From: Burkholderiaceae bacterium | GTDB lineage: Bacteria; Pseudomonadota; Gammaproteobacteria; Burkholderiales; Burkholderiaceae_E | DNA length: 5,319 nt | Assembly: GCA_019428955.1 (NCBI GenBank) | Contig: JAHYJF010000239.1 | Coordinates: 1 to 5,319 of the forward strand | Direction of reading: 5' to 3' | Part shown: positions 1 to 5,319 of the stretch, one piece after another | Layout of the letters: each line of letters begins with the position of its first letter | How positions within the stretch are numbered: the first letter of the stretch is position 1 | Translations under genes and position numbers: made by a program | Notes under the pieces: generated by a model | Seen by the model: only the letters and a program-made list of their open reading frames with translations | Database searches by the model: none | Told to the model about the DNA's origin: nothing

Positions 1-1418
1 GGAATGGCCTCGCGGATGGCGGCGACTGCGTACTCCGGCAGGCAGCCGGCGAGGTCGCAAGGCTTTACCCCCGGTTGGTACGAGGGGACTACCGCGCCCA
101 CCGATTCTGATGCCCGCCCGGCGAGGAAATCGCCGACTCGTTGCACCGGCGCACAGTAGTCGCTGCCACCAAGCGCGAAGGCGCGCCGCTCCCAGTGGCG
201 CTGGAATTCAATACCGGCGAGCGCGTCGCCCGGGAAATCAGCAGGGGTGATCCCGACCACCAGTGCGGCATTCGCGTTGCGTTCGGCGCGCGAATACTGG
301 CTCATGCCGTTGGTGACGACGCCGCCGTCCTCCGACGCCGCGGCCACCACCTGTCCACCCGGACACATGCAGAAGCTGTAGACGCTGCGGCCATTGGCGC
401 AGTGATGAACCAGTCGGTAATCGGCCGCACCCAGCAGTGGATGTCCGGCGCTCGTGCCGAAGCGAGTCCTGTCGATCAAGGCCTGCGGGTGTTCGATGCG
501 CAAGCCGATCGAAAATGGCTTGGCTTCGAGGCGCACCCCGCGCGCCGCGAGCAGGGCGAAGGTGTCCCGCGCGCTGTGCCCGATTGCCAGGATGACGTGG
601 TCGCTGCGGATGACCTCGCCATTGTCCAGGGTCACGCCGCGGATGTGCCCGCGCTGAGCGCCACCTGAGCCCGCGGCCGGGGGATCCATGATCAGGTCTG
701 CGACCCGGCTTGAGAAGCGGAACTCGCCGCCCAGCGTCTCGATCTGCGCGCGCATGCTCTCGACCATCTTGACCAGTCGAAAAGTGCCGATGTGCGGTTT
801 GCTCACAAAGAGAATTTCTTCCGGCGCACCGGCAGCCGCGAACTCCGAGAGCACCTTGGCGCCGTAATGCCGGGGATCGCGGATCTGGGTCCAGAGCTTG
901 CCGTCCGAGAAGGTGCCGGCACCGCCCTCGCCGAACTGGACGTTGGATTCGGTCTGAAGTTCGCCGCGTCGCCAGAATCCCCAGGTGTCATGAGTGCGTT
1001 CGCGCACCGCAGGACCACGCTCCAGCACGATGGGCGCGAGCCCCATCTGCGCCAGCAGCAGAGCGGCCAGGAAGCCGCATGGACCGGCACCGATGATCAG
1101 CGGTCGGGAAACTCCGGCTGGCAGTAGGATCTCGCCCGGGGCAGCGCGCCGCAGAACGAATTGGTAGCCCTCGTCGGGGGCAGCCGAGACATTGCGATCT
1201 GCGGCGAGCCGCTCCAGCGTCGCGGCCTCGTCGGGCATGGCAACATCGATCGTGTAGGTCAGCATGATCGCGCTTCGTTTGCGGGCGTCGTGGCCGCGGC
1301 GCGCGATGCGCCAGTCTCCCAACTGGTCCGCGGCAATGCCGAGGCGCTTTGCCAATGCTGCCGGCAGGGCTTCGGGCAGGTGCTCCAAAGGGAGCCTGAG
1401 GTCGGTGATCCTGATCAT
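1..1418 (-). CDS. FAD-dependent dehydrogenase, COG2509-type flavoprotein (3' end outside window)
   Basis: The reverse strand reads open for 472 codons from the ATG at 1418 to the window edge. The protein starts MIRITDLRLP, with a short N-terminal domain (about residues 1-100) as in this family. A Rossmann FAD-binding fingerprint follows: IIGAGPCG (108-115), then the acidic residue of VLERG (E133). Further family hallmarks are FGEGGAGTFSDGKL (162-175), AIGHSARDTF (278-287), FCMCPGG (349-355), SQYSRAERNAN (373-383) and a PSYQPGV segment near 445-451. Relatives run about 530-550 residues, so roughly 60-80 C-terminal residues are missing, including the final FAD-contacting glycine-rich part. The family is soluble and its substrate is not established; I assign none. 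The start is chosen from the typical N-terminus, because no convincing Shine-Dalgarno sequence precedes it. The gene is divergent from the oxidoreductase operon and separated from it by 238 bp. Family assignment is firm; function is unknown. Confidence 0.9.
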   Translation of the reverse strand, partial: MIRITDLRLPLEHLPEALPAALAKRLGIAADQLGDWRIARRGHDARKRSAIMLTYTIDVAMPDEAATLERLAADRNVSAAPDEGYQFVLRRAAPGEILLPAGVSRPLIIGAGPCGFLAALLLAQMGLAPIVLERGPAVRERTHDTWGFWRRGELQTESNVQFGEGGAGTFSDGKLWTQIRDPRHYGAKVLSEFAAAGAPEEILFVSKPHIGTFRLVKMVESMRAQIETLGGEFRFSSRVADLIMDPPAAGSGGAQRGHIRGVTLDNGEVIRSDHVILAIGHSARDTFALLAARGVRLEAKPFSIGLRIEHPQALIDRTRFGTSAGHPLLGAADYRLVHHCANGRSVYSFCMCPGGQVVAAASEDGGVVTNGMSQYSRAERNANAALVVGITPADFPGDALAGIEFQRHWERRAFALGGSDYCAPVQRVGDFLAGRASESVGAVVPSYQPGVKPCDLAGCLPEYAVAAIREAI

Positions 1419-1468
1419 TGGCGAAGAGTAGCTTACCTGTCCAATACATTCGGATATACCCCGGCCAC

Positions 1469-1474
1469 TATAAT
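1469..1474 (+). promoter_or_regulatory. Candidate -10 element (TATAAT) for the oxidoreductase operon
   Basis: This is an exact sigma70 -10 consensus in the AT-rich core of the intergenic region, upstream of the operon. It would start transcription near 1481 and give a leader of about 175 nt. No recognisable TTGACA-like hexamer sits 15-18 bp upstream and there is no extended -10 TG. If it is a promoter, it probably needs an activator or is weak. The motif alone can occur by chance in AT-rich DNA. Confidence 0.35.
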
Positions 1475-1487
1475 TAACTACAAGTTA
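1475..1487. repeat. 13-bp inverted repeat, candidate operator
   Basis: The sequence is TAACT-ACA-AGTTA: perfect 5-bp arms around a 3-bp centre. It lies immediately after TATAAT and over the predicted rightward transcription start. It also overlaps where a leftward -35 element would fall for the minus-strand TATATC. A dyad in this place suits a repressor controlling one or both divergent genes. The arms are short, so chance is a real alternative. No regulator gene is visible in the window. Confidence 0.3.
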
Positions 1488-1643
1488 GGCGGGATGCCGG
1501 TCGAAATTGGTCGGCAATCGTTTTACGGCATTTTCGTCCGGCGCGTGCGCCGATTGTGGGTTCCTCCTCCGCGAGCGACTGGGCGCGGAAGAATCAGACA
1601 TCAGGAACGAAGGTGATCAAGGTAAATCGAACTGCAGCAGCAC

Positions 1644-1649
1644 AGGTGG
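1644..1649 (+). promoter_or_regulatory. Ribosome binding site (AGGTGG) that fixes the start at 1657
   Basis: AGGTGG lies 7 nt upstream of the ATG at 1657, a good Shine-Dalgarno distance. This supports 1657 rather than the upstream in-frame TTG at 1507, whose extra 50 residues look unlike coding sequence. Confidence 0.75.
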
Positions 1650-1656
1650 TGGACCA

Positions 1657-2694
1657 ATGAACGCGCCGCTTCCCGTCAATCATCAGGTCAACGACGCCAC
1701 ATCCCTGCCACCAGGGAGCAGCGCTGGCAAATTCTTCGAAGTCCGGTTTGAATCCATCGGCGGCCTTGGTGCTCACGCCGCGGGCCATGTGTTGGCCACC
1801 GCGGCAGTGCTGCGCATGGGCATGAACGGCGCCCACTTCTCGTCCTATGGCTCGGAGAAGAAGGGCTCGGTGGTGCGCTCCTTTGTTCGCCTTGGCGCGG
1901 ACAACCAGCCGATCCGGGTCAGCGCGCCGGTCGAGACACCCGATGTGATCATTGTCTTTCACGGTGTCCTCTTGCGTAATCCGGCCACCAGCCGTGGCTT
2001 GCGCAGTGACGGGACCTTCATCTACAACGCACCGGCCGGGGTCATCCCCGAGGAACTCAAGGCGCTTCCCCGCAGCGCGCGGGTGATTCGGGTGGATGCG
2101 CTGGGCATCGCTCTCAAGGAGAAGTCGCGGCCCAACGCGGTGCTGCTGGGCACGATCTGCGGCACCTTCCCGTGGCTCGACGCCGCAACCGTGCTGGCGA
2201 CGCTCTCGGAAGAGTTTGCCGGCAAGAACCCTGCTGCGGTGGCGACCAACGAGCAGGCGTTTCGCCGCGGCGCGAGTGAATTCGAGATCATCGAGAGTAT
2301 CGGCGAGGTGGACGGCGACCTGCCGATCGCCCGTTCCGATCCGGAATGGGGCTATGAGACCCAGCCCATCGGTGCGGTCCTGCCGGAACCCGGCAACAGC
2401 GCCTGGAATGACATGTCGGCCTCGCGCACCGGGCTGATGCCGGTCCTCGAGGGCGCCAAGTGCATCCATTGCGGCGTTTGCGACCTGGTGTGCCCGGACT
2501 TTTGCCTGGTCTGGGGAGACGGCGCCGATACCAGCAAGTTCGAGCGCGAACTGATGGGGGTCGACTACCGTTACTGCAAGGGGTGCTTGCGCTGCGTCGA
2601 ATCGTGTCCCACCGGTGCACTCGCCCAGGAAATCGAGACCCCAGGCCTGGCGGACCGGCTGCGGGTGCCGCTGTTCCCCGAAATGATCAAGTGA
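1657..2694 (+). CDS. 2-oxoacid:acceptor oxidoreductase, fused gamma-delta subunit (POR type)
   Basis: The 345-residue product combines two POR subunits. After a Pro/Ser-rich tail of about 24 residues, residues 25 to about 210 form the gamma domain. It has the typical opening FEVRFESIGGLGAHAAG, with GGLGAH at 35-40, followed by SSYGSEKKGS and VIIVFHGVLL. After a spacer comes a delta, bacterial-ferredoxin-type domain with two complete cysteine sets. These are C269, C272, C275, C279 (CIHCGVCDLVCP) and C307, C310, C313, C317 (CKGCLRCVESCP), enough for two [4Fe-4S] clusters. In the family, delta carries electrons from the TPP/beta cluster to the external acceptor, and gamma packs against the alpha-beta core. 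The protein should be cytoplasmic. In many bacteria and archaea gamma and delta are separate small genes. The next gene encodes alpha-beta and starts 10 nt after this stop, so the two proteins should form one complex. Substrate cannot be read from this subunit. Confidence 0.93.
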   Translation: MNAPLPVNHQVNDATSLPPGSSAGKFFEVRFESIGGLGAHAAGHVLATAAVLRMGMNGAHFSSYGSEKKGSVVRSFVRLGADNQPIRVSAPVETPDVIIVFHGVLLRNPATSRGLRSDGTFIYNAPAGVIPEELKALPRSARVIRVDALGIALKEKSRPNAVLLGTICGTFPWLDAATVLATLSEEFAGKNPAAVATNEQAFRRGASEFEIIESIGEVDGDLPIARSDPEWGYETQPIGAVLPEPGNSAWNDMSASRTGLMPVLEGAKCIHCGVCDLVCPDFCLVWGDGADTSKFERELMGVDYRYCKGCLRCVESCPTGALAQEIETPGLADRLRVPLFPEMIK

Positions 2695-2699
2695 GGTGG
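2693..2699 (+). promoter_or_regulatory. Ribosome binding site (GAGGTGG) overlapping the upstream stop codon
   Basis: GAGG begins inside the TGA stop of the gamma-delta gene and lies 8 nt before the ATG at 2705. This favours ATG 2705 over the in-frame GTG at 2696, which would lie within the Shine-Dalgarno sequence itself. Ribosomes ending the first gene would sit on this site, so translational coupling is likely and would help balance the two subunits. Confidence 0.75.
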
Positions 2700-2704
2700 C
2701 AAGT

Positions 2705-5014
2705 ATGACGACCCAGACCCTGAGCAAACCTTCCGGGACAGCTCCTGTCGCGCCAGTGGTGGCAGCCCAGCGCACCGATTTCCGCAGCGGCAATGACGCC
2801 GCCGCCTACGCCGCTTCGCAGATCGGTTATCACGTGATGGGCTATTTCCCGATCACGCCCTCGACCGAAGTGGCCGAAACGCTCTCCAAGATGCAGGCCG
2901 ACGGCAAGCATGAGATCGCGATGATCGCCGCCGACGGCGAACATGGCGCGGCCGGAATCTGCTACGGCGCGGCGCTGGGCGGTGGGCGGGTGCTCAACGC
3001 CACCAGTTCGCAGGGCTTGCTCTACTCGCTTGAACAGTTGCCGGTGCAGGCCGGGACGCGCGTGCCGATGGTGCTCAATGTGGCGGCCCGCGCAGTTTCC
3101 GGGCCGCTCGATATCCGCGGCGACCATTCCGACATCTACTACGCGCTCAATACCGGCTGGGTGGTGCTGTGCGCGCGCGACCCGCAGGCAGTCTACGACC
3201 TCAACTTCGCAGCGGTCAAGATCGGCGAGCATCCCGACGTGCGACTGCCCGTGATCGTAGTCTATGACGGCTTTATCACCAGCCACCAGAAGCGGCGCAT
3301 CTCGACCTTCAACGATCCGGTAGTAATCAAGGCGTTCCTCGGCGAGCGGCCGGAATTTCCTTCGCCGCTCGATCTCGAGCATCCGGCCACTTTCGGCGCG
3401 TATATGAACGACCCGGACCTGATCAACAACAAGGTGCAGCTCTCCGAGGCCATGGAAGCGGCACGCCGGGTCATTCCGGAGGTGTTTGCCGAGCTCGAGG
3501 CGCTCACTGGCCGCTCGTATCCGATGCTCGACAGCTATCGGATGGACGACGCCACTGCCGCAACGGTGATGCTCAATTCCGCCGCCGAGACCGCCAAGGA
3601 AGCCGCCGACCTGTTGCGTGAAGGCGGCAAGACGGTCGGGGTGCTCTCGCCCAATGTGTTGCGGCCATTCCCCGCCGACGAATTTCGTGCCGCGTTGCGC
3701 AGCGTCAAGGCGGTCACGATTGGCGACCGTGCCGATTCCTATGGCGCGGGAGGCGGCAATCTCTCGCTCGAAGTGCGCGCCGCGATCCAGGCCGATCCCG
3801 AGAACCGCAGCCGGGTGCTGTCACGCATCTATGGCCTGGGCGGCAAGGATTTCTATACGGCCGACGCCGAAGCGTTCTTCGAGCAGGCGCTCGAGACCGC
3901 GCTGTCGGGCGTCGCCACTGTGCCATTTGCCTATCACGGGGCGACCGCGGGCTCGCCGGAGCGCGGCGCCCGTCCAGGCCTGCCTGCGATCACCGGAGCC
4001 GACTTCACCGAACCGATGGCGCAGGTCACGCGCGACGCAACGAGCGGCAGGCTCAAGGTGGTGCTCGAGCCGGTGTGGAAGATGACCAGCGTGCCTAAGC
4101 GCATTGCGCCCGGGCATGGCGCCTGCCCGGGTTGCGGCGCGTTCCCGACGCTCAATCAGTTCTTCCGGGTGATCACCGGCGATGTGGTGGTGTTGTTCCA
4201 GACTGGTTGCGCGATGGTCGTGACCACTGGCTATCCGTCGACGGCGCACCGCATCAACTACATCCACAACCTGTTCCAGAACGGCGCCGCGACGCTGGGC
4301 GGATTGGTCGAGATGTACTACGAGCGGGTGCGGCGCGGCGAACTTCCCGAGTCCAAGGATCTCACCTTCGTGATGGTTTCCGGCGACGGCGGGATGGATA
4401 TCGGCATGGGCGCCGCGCTGGGTGCGGCGCACCGCAACCACAAGATGATCATCATCGAATACGACAACCAGGGCTACATGAATACTGGCGCCCAGTTGTC
4501 CTACTCAACGCCGCTGGGCCACCGTACCTCCACCAGCGAAGTCGGTGGCGTACTGCCGGGCAAGCGCTACCACCACAAGGACACCGCGCAGCTGTTTGCC
4601 GCGTGCCACGTGCCCTACGTGTTCACCGCCAGCGAAGGCTACGCCGAGGACCTGATGCGCAAGGCCGCCAAGGCCCAGTGGTACGCCCAGAAGGAGGGGC
4701 TGGTCTACGGCAAGATCTACTCGTTCTGCCCGCTCAATTGGCGCACCGAGGACAATGCGGCCGAGGACGTGCTGCAGGCCGGGATCGACAGCTGTTTCTT
4801 CCCGCTCTACGAGGTCGAGCATGGCCACACCACGCTGACCTATGACCCGGAGGCGATGGGGCGGCGGGTTCCGGTTGCCGACTGGCTCAAGTTGATGGGC
4901 AAGACGCGCCATCTGCTCAAGCCCGAATACGCCGAGTTCATCAGCGGCGTTCAGAGCGAGACCGACCGGCGCTGGGCACGGCTCAAGGCCATGAGCGAGC
5001 ATTCGCTGCTCTAG
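2705..5014 (+). CDS. 2-oxoacid (probably pyruvate):acceptor oxidoreductase, fused alpha-beta subunit
   Basis: This 769-residue catalytic subunit (from ATG 2705) oxidatively decarboxylates a 2-oxoacid with TPP and CoA, passing electrons to an iron-sulfur cluster. The alpha half (about 20-400) has GYFPITPSTEVAE (T51), GEHGAAG (E79), VAARAV (R129) and GDHSD. T51, E79 and R129 match by motif the Thr, Glu and Arg that contact substrate or TPP in Desulfovibrio africanus POR. A second alpha domain carries GVLSPNVLRPFP and DRADSYGAGGG. A linker at about 405-460 precedes the beta half. There CPGCG (C474, C477), TGC (C502) and YSFCPL (C675) supply the four ligands of the proximal [4Fe-4S] cluster. GDGGMDIGMG (D561) and DNQGYMNTG (N588, N593) form the TPP/Mg site. 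No catalytic element appears lost. Pyruvate is favoured by the ITP and AAR motifs, but another small or aryl 2-oxoacid is possible. The protein should be cytoplasmic and partner the gamma-delta protein upstream. Confidence 0.93.
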   Translation: MTTQTLSKPSGTAPVAPVVAAQRTDFRSGNDAAAYAASQIGYHVMGYFPITPSTEVAETLSKMQADGKHEIAMIAADGEHGAAGICYGAALGGGRVLNATSSQGLLYSLEQLPVQAGTRVPMVLNVAARAVSGPLDIRGDHSDIYYALNTGWVVLCARDPQAVYDLNFAAVKIGEHPDVRLPVIVVYDGFITSHQKRRISTFNDPVVIKAFLGERPEFPSPLDLEHPATFGAYMNDPDLINNKVQLSEAMEAARRVIPEVFAELEALTGRSYPMLDSYRMDDATAATVMLNSAAETAKEAADLLREGGKTVGVLSPNVLRPFPADEFRAALRSVKAVTIGDRADSYGAGGGNLSLEVRAAIQADPENRSRVLSRIYGLGGKDFYTADAEAFFEQALETALSGVATVPFAYHGATAGSPERGARPGLPAITGADFTEPMAQVTRDATSGRLKVVLEPVWKMTSVPKRIAPGHGACPGCGAFPTLNQFFRVITGDVVVLFQTGCAMVVTTGYPSTAHRINYIHNLFQNGAATLGGLVEMYYERVRRGELPESKDLTFVMVSGDGGMDIGMGAALGAAHRNHKMIIIEYDNQGYMNTGAQLSYSTPLGHRTSTSEVGGVLPGKRYHHKDTAQLFAACHVPYVFTASEGYAEDLMRKAAKAQWYAQKEGLVYGKIYSFCPLNWRTEDNAAEDVLQAGIDSCFFPLYEVEHGHTTLTYDPEAMGRRVPVADWLKLMGKTRHLLKPEYAEFISGVQSETDRRWARLKAMSEHSLL

Positions 5015-5018
5015 GATC

Positions 5019-5023
5019 GGGAG
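5019..5023 (+). promoter_or_regulatory. Ribosome binding site (GGGAG) for the reductase-like gene
   Basis: GGGAG lies 5 nt before the ATG at 5029, within the 14-nt gap after the alpha-beta stop codon. No terminator-like hairpin fits in this gap, so the third gene should be read on the same transcript. Confidence 0.7.
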
Positions 5024-5028
5024 AGAAG

Positions 5029-5319
5029 ATGACTCGAATCATTGAAACCAGGATGCTTACTCCGGTAACGAAGTACTTCCTGCTTGACGCGCCGCTGATC
5101 GCGGCCTCGGCCAAGGCCGGACAGTTCGTGATGCTGCGGGTGCGCGAAGGCGGGGAACGGATCCCGATCACCATCGCTGACTACGACCGCGCTGCCGGAA
5201 CGCTGACCCTGGTGATCCAGGCGGTCGGCGCGACCACCGAGCGGATCCACCAGCTCGGCGCGGGCGACGAGATCCTCGACGTCGCGGGGCCAATTGGCCG
5301 CGCGATTGACCTGCCAGCG
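5029..5319 (+). CDS. Ferredoxin-NAD(P) reductase-like flavoprotein, NfnA/SudB/PyrK type (3' end outside window)
   Basis: Ninety-seven codons are visible, starting MTRIIETRML. This is the N-terminal FAD-binding barrel of the COG0543-type reductase family. GQFVML (31-36) and RIPITIADYD (44-53) match the FAD-binding R-x-P-x-T-x-A-D region of NfnA and sulfide dehydrogenase beta subunits. GPIG (87-90) marks the end of the barrel. Family members are about 280 residues, with a C-terminal NAD(P)-binding domain and a cysteine-ligated [2Fe-2S] cluster. Both would lie past the window edge and are not seen. Known members pass electrons between NAD(P)H, flavin and ferredoxin or a partner subunit, often with a GltD/NfnB-like large subunit encoded next door. 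Placed 14 nt after the oxidoreductase genes, it probably links the POR-type complex to NAD(P). Sulfide dehydrogenase or PyrK-like roles are less likely alternatives because of this context. Confidence 0.85.
   Translation, partial: MTRIIETRMLTPVTKYFLLDAPLIAASAKAGQFVMLRVREGGERIPITIADYDRAAGTLTLVIQAVGATTERIHQLGAGDEILDVAGPIGRAIDLPA

Larger units (their letters stand above)
1419..1656. promoter_or_regulatory. Divergent intergenic region between flavoprotein and oxidoreductase operon
   Basis: This 238-bp stretch separates two divergent genes, so promoters for both directions should lie here. The part at about 1441-1490 is distinctly AT-rich against a GC-rich surround. It holds TATAAT on the plus strand (1469-1474), a minus-strand TATATC (1458-1453) and a 13-bp dyad (1475-1487). 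Further right are a small GC hairpin (1539-1552) and then the Shine-Dalgarno sequence of the next gene. I see no good -35 hexamer for either direction, no tRNA and no riboswitch that I recognise. The region is open in one plus-strand frame from a TTG at 1507, but the encoded sequence does not resemble the family's N-terminus. Confidence 0.6.

Noticed and set aside
141..668. Plus-strand open frame of 175 codons, with others at 792-1127 and 1161-1616
   Set aside because: They lie opposite the conserved flavoprotein gene or run out of it into the spacer, and show no domain.
988..1449. Minus-strand frame starting at 1449, which could be taken as the flavoprotein start
   Set aside because: It is a different frame from the one carrying the FAD-binding motifs; the product is Arg/Ala/Pro-rich shadow sequence.
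1507..1656. In-frame 50-residue N-terminal extension of the gamma-delta protein from a TTG codon
   Set aside because: The extension has no family resemblance, and the ATG at 1657 has a well-placed AGGTGG and is followed by a normal N-terminus.
2696..2704. GTG start three codons upstream for the alpha-beta protein
   Set aside because: It lies inside the GAGGTGG Shine-Dalgarno sequence; ATG 2705 has correct spacing.
1594..2793. Long antisense open frame of 399 codons on the minus strand
   Set aside because: It runs opposite the clearly conserved gamma-delta gene. High G/C at third positions keeps antisense frames open, and its product is a His/Arg/Gly-rich sequence with no recognisable domain.
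3821..4441. Antisense open frame of 206 codons within the alpha-beta gene, with similar ones at 2687-3382 and 4505-5002
   Set aside because: Same composition effect; each lies wholly or mostly opposite recognised POR domains and shows no motif.
5015..5028. Possible transcription terminator between the alpha-beta and reductase-like genes
   Set aside because: Only 14 nt are available, filled by a Shine-Dalgarno sequence, with no stem-loop or T-run.

Overview
The window is GC-rich with strong G/C bias at third codon positions. It looks like a proteobacterium, perhaps beta or gamma. That placement is an impression from composition and protein style and cannot be settled from 5.3 kb. I see no RNA gene, mobile element, CRISPR array or assembly-like break.

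Layout: (1) Positions 1-1418, minus strand, hold most of a flavoprotein of the uncharacterised FAD-dependent dehydrogenase family (COG2509 type); its C-terminus lies beyond the left edge. (2) Positions 1419-1656 are a 238-bp divergent intergenic region, AT-rich around 1441-1490. It contains an exact TATAAT hexamer, a 13-bp dyad just downstream of it, and a small GC hairpin. (3) Three plus-strand genes follow with almost no spacing: 1657-2694, 2705-5014 and 5029 to beyond the right edge. Each has a clear Shine-Dalgarno sequence, so they form a probable operon.

The operon encodes a thiamine-diphosphate, iron-sulfur 2-oxoacid:acceptor oxidoreductase of the pyruvate:ferredoxin oxidoreductase (POR) superfamily in an unusual two-polypeptide form. 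The first protein joins the gamma domain to a two-cluster ferredoxin-type delta domain. The second joins the complete alpha half to the complete beta half. The residues known in POR enzymes for the 2-oxoacid carboxylate, TPP/Mg and the proximal [4Fe-4S] cluster appear to be present. Pyruvate, or a closely related 2-oxoacid, is therefore the best guess for substrate. The third gene, truncated, starts a ferredoxin-NAD(P) reductase-like flavoprotein of the NfnA/SudB/PyrK type.

Working model (inference): the 2-oxoacid is decarboxylated on the alpha-beta protein. Electrons leave the beta cluster through the two delta clusters to a flavin-containing diaphorase encoded downstream, which couples the reaction to NAD(P) rather than, or in addition to, free ferredoxin. 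An NfnB/GltD-like large subunit would be expected just past the right edge. The divergent flavoprotein may be unrelated to the operon or may share regulation through the common intergenic region.
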